This document shows positions 1 through 5,061 of a stretch of 5,061 bases of DNA, one piece after another. The number at the start of each line of letters is the position of its first letter. Within the stretch, counting starts at the first letter, position 1. The notes under the pieces are model-generated. The model had not been told where the DNA came from. It saw only the letters and a program-made list of their open reading frames with translations, and made no database searches. Made by a program: the position numbers and the translations under genes. Source of the stretch: Candidatus Dormiibacter sp. (GTDB taxonomy: Bacteria > Chloroflexota > Dormibacteria > UBA8260); contig JANWHI010000153.1 in NCBI GenBank assembly GCA_025450495.1, positions 1-5,061 on the forward strand, in the 5' to 3' direction.

Positions 1-365
1 CCGAGGCGCTCGGCGCGCGGCAGCACGTGGCGCAGCGCCAGCGCGAGCAGCACGACCCATGCGGCGACGAGAACGCCCGGCAGCACGCGAGCGAAGACAT
101 CGTTGAGCAACCCTGCGGCGTCCTGCAGCGCAGTGCCGAAGAAGTGACCGTCGTGTCTCTGGTATTCCGCGATCGATTCGGCCCAGAAGCCGCGGGCGCG
201 GAGGGCCAGCGCCGTGCCGAAGTCGTCGCCGACATAGCGAGTGAAGTTGCCGAGCAGCATGTAGGCCACCAACGTCACGCTGAGCACGGCAGCGGTTGCC
301 CACAGCGTCACCAGTGGAATGTCGGCACGCCGCTCAGCGCGCGCCCGCGCCTCCACCGGGGACAT
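1..365 (-). CDS. Polytopic membrane protein, N-terminal part (GT-C/DUF6056-like), truncated by window edge
   Basis: The minus-strand frame from ATG 365 stays open to the left edge and gives 121 residues; the rest of the gene lies outside. Visible parts are a charged cytoplasmic N-terminus rich in Arg, Ala and Glu (residues 1-15), a first membrane helix at about 16-38, an outside loop containing YVGDDF (44-49) and HDGHFF (71-76), and a second helix at about 94-113. A Tyr-x-x-Asp-Asp motif just after the first helix, followed by a conserved Gly-aromatic segment, is typical of large bacterial membrane proteins of the DUF6056/GT-C type. Many of these sit in polysaccharide loci and probably transfer sugars from lipid carriers. 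I infer that role here from motif and context only. ATG 365 is chosen because GGAGGT lies 10-11 bases upstream. The frame stays open to an ATG at 464, which would add 33 residues and overlap the divergent methyltransferase start. Family assignment is moderate; the existence of the gene is well supported. Confidence 0.72.
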   Translation of the reverse strand, partial: MSPVEARARAERRADIPLVTLWATAAVLSVTLVAYMLLGNFTRYVGDDFGTALALRARGFWAESIAEYQRHDGHFFGTALQDAAGLLNDVFARVLPGVLVAAWVVLLALALRHVLPRAERL

Positions 366-375
366 GAGCTGCACC

Positions 376-381
376 ACCTCC
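376..381 (-). promoter_or_regulatory. Shine-Dalgarno GGAGGT for the left-edge membrane protein
   Basis: The minus strand reads GGAGGT here, a good match to the anti-SD core. It is followed by 10 bases and then ATG at 365. The spacing is slightly longer than ideal. It favours ATG 365 over the in-frame ATG at 464 and over the GTG codons at 374 and 377, which are too close to the motif. Confidence 0.5.
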
Positions 382-442
382 GGCGTGTCTGCGGTTGGCA
401 GCGCACCGCACGCCGCCGCATGTGCACGAGATGGTAGGGCGT

Positions 443-448
443 TAGACT
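443..448 (+). promoter_or_regulatory. Candidate -10 element TAGACT for the methyltransferase
   Basis: TAGACT fits the TAnnnT -10 pattern and is followed by exactly six bases (449-454) and then GTG at 455, the second in-frame codon of the methyltransferase. Transcription from G455 would give a leaderless mRNA starting at GTG. No convincing -35 hexamer is visible 16-18 bases upstream, which is common in leaderless promoters of high-GC Gram-positive bacteria. The 86-base divergent spacer 366-451 must also hold the promoter of the left-edge gene. TACCAT at 431-436 on the minus strand is a weak candidate. Confidence 0.35.
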
Positions 449-451
449 GGA

Positions 452-1255
452 ATGGTGCCGTCATCACTCGAGGCTTCCGCGGTCCACGACGAGGTGGGAG
501 GGTTCGATCCCGGGCACTTCGCGACCCTTGTTCGGGCCGAAGATCGACATTTCTGGTTTCGAGTACGCAATCGCGTCATCGCGGCAGTGGTCCGGCGCCT
601 CGTGGCCCCCCTCCCGGCCGGCTACCGGGTCCTGGAGGTGGGCTGCGGCACCGGCAATGTGCTCCGCGTCCTCGAAAGCGAGTGCAAGGATGGCTCCGTG
701 TTCGGAGTTGAGCTGTTCGGTGAGGGAGTGGAATACGCTCGCCGCCGAGTGAGCTGCCCGGTCACGGCAGGCGACATCCGTGATGGGCACCCGGCGGCGC
801 CCTTCGACATCATCGGGATGTTCGACGTGCTGGAGCACATCGAGGACGACGTGGCCACCCTGCGTCAGCTGGGCAGTATCCTGACCGCACGCGGTCGAAT
901 CCTACTCACCGTGCCGGCGCACCCGGAACTGTGGAGTGACTTCGACGTGGCCTCGCATCACCACCGCCGCTACACCGAGCCCGGCCTCCGTGCGGTGTTC
1001 GCAAGTGCGGGCTTCAAGATCGAGTACCTCACGCCGTTCATGTCCATGCTGTACCCACTGATGCGCATGCGGCGGCGAGCGACCGCGGGCGCTGTCAATG
1101 CCCGCGCAGTTGTCGACGACGAGTTCCGTCTCAGTCCCGTCGCCAACGTGATCGCCTACTGCGCGCTGTTTCCCGAGTCGATCGCGGTTGGTCGTGGCTG
1201 GCGGATACCCATGGGCACGTCCTTGCTGGCTGTGGCGCGCCGCAGCGGCACGTGA
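452..1255 (+). CDS. Class I SAM-dependent methyltransferase (Methyltransf_11/23-like)
   Basis: This gene encodes 267 residues with a complete Rossmann-type SAM-binding fold. Motif I is VLEVGCGTGN at residues 60-69. The acidic residue at the end of strand 2 is Glu87 in FGVELF, and Asp108 in AGDIR follows. Motif FDVLEHIEDD at 124-133 and strand LLTVPAH at 151-157 complete the core. The N-terminal HFWFRVRNR (33-41) and the HHHRRYT segment (169-175) are hallmarks of a common subgroup found in polysaccharide and lipid-glycan loci. The C-terminal IPMGTSLLAVARR (252-264) is also typical of it. The enzyme should be cytoplasmic and transfer a methyl group from SAM, but the acceptor is unknown; a sugar or lipid-linked glycan is inferred from neighbours. 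No Shine-Dalgarno sequence precedes ATG 452, so the real start may be GTG 455 on a leaderless transcript. It is divergent from the left-edge gene and convergent with wecE, stopping 13 bases short of it, so it is not part of that operon. Confidence 0.9.
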   Translation: MVPSSLEASAVHDEVGGFDPGHFATLVRAEDRHFWFRVRNRVIAAVVRRLVAPLPAGYRVLEVGCGTGNVLRVLESECKDGSVFGVELFGEGVEYARRRVSCPVTAGDIRDGHPAAPFDIIGMFDVLEHIEDDVATLRQLGSILTARGRILLTVPAHPELWSDFDVASHHHRRYTEPGLRAVFASAGFKIEYLTPFMSMLYPLMRMRRRATAGAVNARAVVDDEFRLSPVANVIAYCALFPESIAVGRGWRIPMGTSLLAVARRSGT

Positions 1256-1267
1256 GCTGTTGCAGCT
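1255..1267. repeat. Short inverted repeat between convergent stop codons
   Basis: AGCTG, loop TTG, CAGCT forms a perfect 5-bp stem with a 3-base loop. It fills almost the whole 13-base gap between the methyltransferase stop (TGA 1253-1255) and the wecE stop (TAG on the minus strand, 1271-1269). The position would suit a bidirectional terminator, but the stem is short and has no T-tract on either side, so it could be chance. Confidence 0.2.
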
Positions 1268-1268
1268 G

Positions 1269-2408
1269 CTACAGGTGGAAGGACAGCGTCGATTCCAGCA
1301 CCGCTTCCTGGTCCACCTCCGTCAGCCCCGTGTAGAACGGCAACCGTATGAGCCGGTCGCTGACGTCTTCGGTGACGGCGCAGTCGCCGACCTTTCCGCC
1401 CAGACGGACACCCCTCGCGGACAGGTGTAGCGGAAGATAGTGGAACACGGCAAGGATGCCCTCATCGGCGAGTCGCCGTATCAACTCGGTGCGCGCACTG
1501 AGAGAGGGCATGAGCATGTAGAACATGTGAAATGCCTGCGCGCAGTCGCTCGGGACGTGAGGCAGCTGCACCCCATTTGCCGCCGCCCACGACCTCAACC
1601 CCTGTTCATAGCGGTGCCAGATGTCGGATCGCCGGCGCTGGATGACCTCGCGCGCCTCGAGCTGCCCACTCAGGTGGGCGGCGACGAGCTCGGATGGAAG
1701 GTAGCTCGAACCCACGTCCACCCAGGTGTACTTGTCAACCTGACCGCGGAAGAACCGTGAACGGTTGGTGCCCTTCTCCCTGATTATCTCCGCCCGTGCC
1801 AGCAGAGACCCGTCGTTGACGACCAGGGCGCCGCCCTCACCACCGGTGAAGTTCTTGGTCTCGTGGAAGCTGAGGGTGGCCAACTCGCCCATCGTCCCAA
1901 GCGGCCGGCCCCGGTACCCCCCACCGAGCCCGTGTGCGTTGTCCTCGATGACCATGATTCCGTGGGCGGCAGCAAGCTCGACGATCTCGTCCATGGCGCA
2001 CGCGACCCCGGCGTAATGGACGACCACGATCGCCCGCGTGCGCGGCGTGAGACAGGGTTGGATCGTGTCAACGTCGACGTTCATCGGGTCCGGGCGGACG
2101 TCGGCGAAGACGGGCTTGGCGCCATGCATGAGGAAGGCGTTGGCGCTCGACACGAAGCTGAAGCTGGGAACGATGACCTCATCGCCGGGTTCGAGCGCAA
2201 GCAGGAGCGCGCACATCTCCAGCGCGCTGGTGCAGGACGTGGTGAGCAGCGGATGCTCGTACCCGAACTCCTCGCGCAACAGCGCGTGGCAGCGCCTGGT
2301 GAAGTCGCCGTCCCCGGAAAGGTGTGACGACGCGGCGGCGGTCGCGAGATATTCGACCTCCGGGCCCGAGAGCCAGGGGCGGTTGAAGGGGATGCGATAC
2401 TCGGTCAA
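1269..2408 (-). CDS. wecE: dTDP-4-amino-4,6-dideoxygalactose transaminase (WecE/RffA-like), PLP-dependent
   Basis: This is a member of the DegT/DnrJ/EryC1/StrS (fold type I) sugar aminotransferases, 379 residues from the start chosen here, close to the length of the E. coli enzyme as I recall it. It should convert dTDP-4-keto-6-deoxyglucose and glutamate to dTDP-4-amino-4,6-dideoxygalactose in the cytoplasm. The N-terminus IPFNRPWLSGPE (6-17) is standard for the family. TTSCTSALE (56-64) is in the cofactor-phosphate region. EDNAH (155-159) contains the Asp that contacts the PLP ring nitrogen. SFHETKNFTGGEGG (180-193) contains the Schiff-base Lys185. The stretch EKGTNRSRFFRGQVDKYTW (211-229) followed by GSSYLPSE is close to the WecE signature, and VFHYLPLH (321-328) is the substrate-side C-terminal motif. 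The TTG at 2408 overlaps the upstream stop as TTGA and puts the family N-terminus in register. The alternative ATG at 2444 adds 12 unconserved residues inside the acetyltransferase gene. Last gene of the operon. The subfamily is assigned by motif recognition, not alignment. Confidence 0.92.
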   Translation of the reverse strand: MTEYRIPFNRPWLSGPEVEYLATAAASSHLSGDGDFTRRCHALLREEFGYEHPLLTTSCTSALEMCALLLALEPGDEVIVPSFSFVSSANAFLMHGAKPVFADVRPDPMNVDVDTIQPCLTPRTRAIVVVHYAGVACAMDEIVELAAAHGIMVIEDNAHGLGGGYRGRPLGTMGELATLSFHETKNFTGGEGGALVVNDGSLLARAEIIREKGTNRSRFFRGQVDKYTWVDVGSSYLPSELVAAHLSGQLEAREVIQRRRSDIWHRYEQGLRSWAAANGVQLPHVPSDCAQAFHMFYMLMPSLSARTELIRRLADEGILAVFHYLPLHLSARGVRLGGKVGDCAVTEDVSDRLIRLPFYTGLTEVDQEAVLESTLSFHL

Positions 2409-3163
2409 CGCGGCGACCGTTGCCGGGTAGTCGCATGCGACCACCAGTGCAGGTCATGCGACAACCCGCGCTGGACAAACCCATGGCGGCTGTACAGGCG
2501 CACGGCGGGCCGGTTGCGTGCCTGGGTGGCAACCACGATCATGGCCGCGCCGTCGCGGCTGAACCGCTCTGCGGCTCCGTCAAGTAGCGCGCGCCCGAGA
2601 CCGCGTCCCCGGAATGCCTCGGACACAGCGATGAGACCGATGCGCCCGGCACCGCCGGCATCCGTTTGCCCCGTCACGTAACCCTGTGGCTGTCCATCGA
2701 TGTCGGCAACCAGGACCCAATCGGCAAAGCCATCGCAGCAGCTGTTCACGATCCAAGCCGCAAAGAGGTCGTCACACCGCGCGTCGGGTAGGTTGGAGTC
2801 CGCATAGAACCTGCTGTCGTGATGAGCCGCCCGCGCGATGCGGCTGAGCGGCTCCACGTCCGAGGCGTGCACCGGCCGGATCCTGGGATCGGGCGGCGGT
2901 GGAGGCCCGTTCATCGGCTTCGCATACTCGATGCGGGACTCCATCAGCCGGAAGCCAAAGCGCTTCGCGGCCTCGATGACGTGGGGGTCGCCGTCCGGGC
3001 AGGTGAGGTAGAGGCATTGGACACGGTTGGCCTGCGTCCAGTGCCGCAGCTTGGCCTGGTGCCCGCTGACACCGGCCGGGGTGGTGCGCCCGACGCGCAC
3101 ACCCCAGAATGCCGAGTCCCAGTCGAGCAGAGAGGCGGGTGGGTCGGTCGCGGGAGACGTCAT
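2405..3163 (-). CDS. wecD: dTDP-fucosamine acetyltransferase (WecD/RffC-like GNAT)
   Basis: This 252-residue protein should use acetyl-CoA to N-acetylate dTDP-4-amino-4,6-dideoxygalactose, giving dTDP-Fuc4NAc. The N-terminal LLDWDSAFWG (12-21) matches the WecD family opening, in which an N-terminal sub-domain precedes the catalytic GNAT domain. A linker with five consecutive prolines (87-91) then leads to IRPVHASDVEPL (95-106). SRFYAD (117-122) begins a WecD-like segment. The acetyl-CoA pyrophosphate-binding loop is FRGRGLG at 184-190 (R-x-x-G-x-G type). The last part, VATQARNRPAVRLYSRHGF (211-229), contains the Asn and a Tyr at 224 in the position of the usual GNAT general acid. ATG 3163 overlaps the stop of the upstream glycosyltransferase as ATGA, so translational coupling is likely. 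The immediate downstream partner is the matching aminotransferase, which strongly supports the specific function. The frame remains open upstream to 3856, but that part lies antisense-free inside the glycosyltransferase gene in another frame and has no family similarity. Confidence 0.88.
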   Translation of the reverse strand: MTSPATDPPASLLDWDSAFWGVRVGRTTPAGVSGHQAKLRHWTQANRVQCLYLTCPDGDPHVIEAAKRFGFRLMESRIEYAKPMNGPPPPPDPRIRPVHASDVEPLSRIARAAHHDSRFYADSNLPDARCDDLFAAWIVNSCCDGFADWVLVADIDGQPQGYVTGQTDAGGAGRIGLIAVSEAFRGRGLGRALLDGAAERFSRDGAAMIVVATQARNRPAVRLYSRHGFVQRGLSHDLHWWSHATTRQRSPR

Positions 3164-4137
3164 CGCACACCGAGCCCGACGCCCGGCGACGTTGAGTCTC
3201 GGACCACGTAGGTCGGCTTCTCGAGCATGCGATGGTGCATCCGCGCGAGGTACTCGCCGATGATCCCGATGGTGAAGAGTTGCGCACCCGCGAATATCGC
3301 GATGATCGAAGCAAGGAAGGCGAAACCCGGCACCACGCCGTGGTTGCGGAAATAGCTGACCAGCACGTACACGAGGATGGCGATGCCGAACAACGTGAAG
3401 GCGAAACCAACCAGGCTGGCCAGACGGAGCGGCCTCGTGCTGAACCCCGTCAGCATGTTCAGGGCGTGGCGGACCAGGTGCACGAAGGTGTAGTTGGAAA
3501 CGCCTGCAGCGCGTTGATCGAAGCGGACGTCGATGGCCGTGAATCGTGTCGTCGACCAGGTGAGCAACACGTCGAGGTTCACCGCTGGACCGCTCGCGGC
3601 TGCGAAGCCGGACCGAAGCTCGGACCGGAAGGCTCGGAACGCGCTGATCTTGGTCGCGACGTCCGCGCCCATGGCGTTCTTCAGCACCGACTTGGTGACC
3701 CTCGAAGCCAGGCGCCTGGCGAGGCCGTGGCCGGCGTCGGCGGGTGCTCCGTAGACGACATCGGCGCCGCCCGCGATCTCTGCAAGCAGGCGGGGAATCT
3801 CTTCTGGCGGGTTCTGGAGGTCGTCGTCGAGCGTGACGATCACCTCGTATCGGCATTGGCGGATGCCTGCCAGGAGGGCATTGTGCTGTCCGTAGTTGCG
3901 CATGAGCCGGATGCCGTGGCAGTTGGCGTGAGTGGTGGCCAGCTGGCTGATCACAGCCCAGCTGGTGTCCCCGCTGCCGTCATCGACGAGGAGAACCTCG
4001 TACGCCGATGTCGCGTTCCGCAGAACCACGTCCAGGCGATCCAAGAGCGCGACCAGCGTGAGGGCACCGTTGTAGACAGGAACGACTACCGACACGGTTG
4101 GACCTCGCGTTTCCGCGCTCATCTGCGGGCTCGACAT
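3160..4137 (-). CDS. Family 2 glycosyltransferase, ArnC/GtrB-like, probably polyprenyl-phosphate sugar transferase
   Basis: This 325-residue protein has a cytoplasmic GT-A domain (about 14-220) and two C-terminal membrane helices (about 236-262 and 270-295). SVVVPVYNG (16-24) is the opening strand. VDDGSGD (51-57) binds the nucleotide, and RNYGQHNALLAG (80-91) and LDDDLQNPPEE (103-113) are the conserved donor and metal motifs, with the DxD within 104-106. QRAAGVSNYTF (208-218) matches the R-x-x-G-x-S-x-Y motif, and GEYLARMHHRMLEKPTYVV (294-312) is the classic end of the ArnC/GtrB/dolichol-phosphate-mannose-synthase-like family. Those enzymes move a sugar from a nucleotide donor to undecaprenyl or dolichyl phosphate at the inner membrane face. 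With wecD and wecE directly downstream, the likely donor is dTDP-Fuc4NAc; this is inference. It is the first gene of the three-gene operon. ATG 4137 lacks a clear Shine-Dalgarno sequence; ATG 4122 is an alternative that would lose five residues. A different polyprenyl-linked sugar cannot be excluded. Confidence 0.9.
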   Translation of the reverse strand: MSSPQMSAETRGPTVSVVVPVYNGALTLVALLDRLDVVLRNATSAYEVLLVDDGSGDTSWAVISQLATTHANCHGIRLMRNYGQHNALLAGIRQCRYEVIVTLDDDLQNPPEEIPRLLAEIAGGADVVYGAPADAGHGLARRLASRVTKSVLKNAMGADVATKISAFRAFRSELRSGFAAASGPAVNLDVLLTWSTTRFTAIDVRFDQRAAGVSNYTFVHLVRHALNMLTGFSTRPLRLASLVGFAFTLFGIAILVYVLVSYFRNHGVVPGFAFLASIIAIFAGAQLFTIGIIGEYLARMHHRMLEKPTYVVRDSTSPGVGLGVR

Positions 4138-4147
4138 GGATCGGGCG

Positions 4148-4153
4148 ATGATA
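4148..4153 (-). promoter_or_regulatory. Candidate -10 element TATCAT for the GT2-wecD-wecE operon
   Basis: The minus strand reads TATCAT, a good -10 match, ten bases before ATG 4137. A start site about seven bases downstream (near A4141) would leave a leader of only about four bases, consistent with the missing Shine-Dalgarno sequence. No good -35 hexamer is seen at 16-18 bases upstream. The element is in the 88-base gap 4138-4225, which is long enough for the operon to have its own promoter although the gene upstream is on the same strand. I see no convincing terminator in the gap. Confidence 0.3.
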
Positions 4154-4225
4154 GGTCCAGCGTCGGCGCGTGATCCTCGCGGTGGGGAGGGACATGGCGT
4201 GTGGTGGGGCGACGGGTGGCCCGGC

Positions 4226-5061
4226 TCAAGGCGGGGCGGCTATCGAGCCGACGCCATAGAACTCCGCTTCGTCCCCGTTGATCCAGTAAGCGGGGTCCGC
4301 TGCCAGCTCCCATTGAATGGGGTGGTTGAAGAAGCCGAGATCACCCATCCGCGCCACGGAGGGTACGGTGGCTGACGACTGCCCTTTCGCCGCCGCGGTC
4401 CGGGCCAACTCCGCCTGGAGGTCCTTGGTGGCCGCGTAGGCGTGAAGTGTGCCCCGGTTCTGCCACACCGCAAACGCGTGCGCCACCGCCGGTTCGATAG
4501 CCAGGCCGCACGCGACAAGAGCCGCGCAAGCAGTGATGGCCCGGCGAGGGAGGCGCCCGCTGTGGTGGCCACGGTATCGATCAAAGAGCAGGCCTGCGTA
4601 CCGGCCGGTGGCCCAGCCGATGGCGGCGACTCCGCACACTCCGACGTATGTCGGGACGACCTGAGCATACGGCGTGGTGAGACCTGCCTCGATCAGGGCC
4701 GCGGGCACCAGGGAGGCGACGATCACGAGCGACACTGCAAGCATGAGCAGGACGAGAGAGATCGACGCTCTCCTCATGTCGGCGGCCGGCCGCGCCGGGG
4801 ACGTGGCGGCGACGAGTGCGCCGAGGACTACGAGCGCGGCGGCCAGGCTCCAGTTGGCCACGAAGACGTCCCGAAAGAACAGCAGCGCGTCGTGGGCCGT
4901 CGCCCCCGGTAGCTGGAGCAATGAGGGTCGCGGCCCGATGAGTCGCGTCATCGCCGCATAGCGGACTGCGTTCCCGGGGGCAGCGCTGAGACGCCCGGTT
5001 GCCACCAGCGATCCGACGACGCCGGCGATGAGCGGTCGCCGTGCGTTTCTCCACGCCGGCG
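4226..5061 (-). CDS. Polytopic membrane protein, C-terminal part (DUF6056/GT-C-like), truncated by window edge
   Basis: The minus-strand frame is open from the right edge to TGA at 4228-4226, giving 277 residues; the N-terminal part lies outside. An internal GTG at 5005 is not the start, because the frame continues upstream with a hydrophobic segment (RPLIAGVVGSL). Counting from the first full codon, membrane helices are at about 7-23, 64-86, 98-122, 130-158 and 173-197. The loop motif SAAPGNAVR (25-33) follows the first of these; APGN followed by Arg is characteristic of DUF6056-like proteins. A soluble C-terminal tail (198-277) contains MGDLGFFNHPIQW (238-250), then YWINGD (258-263) and FYGV (267-270), a pattern common at the end of this family. 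Function is not established; a lipid-linked-sugar-dependent GT-C glycosyltransferase is a plausible inference given the polyprenyl-type glycosyltransferase 88 bases downstream. It could instead be a transporter-like or scaffold protein. Confidence 0.75.
   Translation of the reverse strand, partial: PAWRNARRPLIAGVVGSLVATGRLSAAPGNAVRYAAMTRLIGPRPSLLQLPGATAHDALLFFRDVFVANWSLAAALVVLGALVAATSPARPAADMRRASISLVLLMLAVSLVIVASLVPAALIEAGLTTPYAQVVPTYVGVCGVAAIGWATGRYAGLLFDRYRGHHSGRLPRRAITACAALVACGLAIEPAVAHAFAVWQNRGTLHAYAATKDLQAELARTAAAKGQSSATVPSVARMGDLGFFNHPIQWELAADPAYWINGDEAEFYGVGSIAAPP

Noticed and set aside
27..437. Plus-strand open frame at the left end
   Set aside because: It lies antisense to the membrane-protein N-terminus; the product is a hydrophilic Arg/His/Gln-rich sequence typical of shadow frames, whereas the minus strand gives two membrane helices and a known loop motif.
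1863..2327. Plus-strand open frame opposite wecE
   Set aside because: It is the antisense shadow of a well-conserved aminotransferase, with no domain and no ribosome binding site.
3164..3856. Upstream extension of the wecD frame to 3856 (a 483-codon frame)
   Set aside because: The extra 231 codons lie inside the glycosyltransferase gene in another frame, are Arg- and Pro-rich and low in plausibility. The family N-terminus begins at the ATG at 3163.
3232..4173. Long plus-strand open frame of 313 codons opposite the glycosyltransferase
   Set aside because: It is antisense to a gene with complete GT2 motifs; the translation is rich in Arg, Glu, His and Asp with no recognisable domain, as expected for a shadow frame in GC-rich DNA.
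4138..4225. Possible terminator or small RNA in the spacer before the glycosyltransferase
   Set aside because: Only a 4-bp self-complementary CGCG pairing is visible, with no stable stem and no T-tract.
4442..4912. Plus-strand open frame opposite the right-edge membrane protein
   Set aside because: It is antisense to a clear multi-helix protein, with an Arg/Asp/Gly-rich shadow composition.
1..5061. Mobile elements, CRISPR arrays, tRNA or rRNA genes
   Set aside because: No transposase or integrase motifs, no regularly spaced direct repeats and no tRNA-like cloverleaf were seen; almost all of the window is accounted for by six genes.

Overview
The window is GC-rich throughout and densely packed with genes. 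Both ends cut through a gene. The base composition, the TTG start and the poorly conserved ribosome binding sites fit a high-GC bacterium such as an actinobacterium, but no taxonomic marker is present and I do not assign a phylum.

Layout by position: (1) 1-365, minus strand, is the N-terminal part of a polytopic membrane protein with a YVGDDF loop motif, running off the left edge. (2) 366-451 is a short divergent spacer. (3) 452-1255, plus strand, is a class I SAM-dependent methyltransferase. (4) 1269-4137, minus strand, is a tight three-gene operon read right to left. It encodes an ArnC/GtrB-like family 2 glycosyltransferase with two C-terminal membrane segments, then a WecD (RffC)-like acetyltransferase, then a WecE (RffA)-like sugar aminotransferase. 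Both internal junctions are 4-base stop/start overlaps. (5) 4138-4225 is an 88-base spacer. (6) 4226-5061, minus strand, is the C-terminal part of another polytopic membrane protein with an APGN motif, running off the right edge.

Taken together this is a surface-glycan or lipid-linked-sugar locus. From family knowledge, WecE transaminates dTDP-4-keto-6-deoxyglucose to dTDP-4-amino-4,6-dideoxygalactose, and WecD N-acetylates it to dTDP-Fuc4NAc. The glycosyltransferase resembles enzymes that load a sugar onto polyprenyl phosphate on the cytoplasmic face. The flanking membrane proteins look like GT-C-type or DUF6056-like proteins and could act on such a lipid-linked donor outside the membrane. 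The inferred scheme is an Arn/Gtr-like route for Fuc4NAc, not the WecF route of enterobacterial common antigen. The methyltransferase may modify the same glycan, but its substrate cannot be read from the sequence. RmlA and RmlB, a flippase and any acceptor-polymer genes are not in the window.
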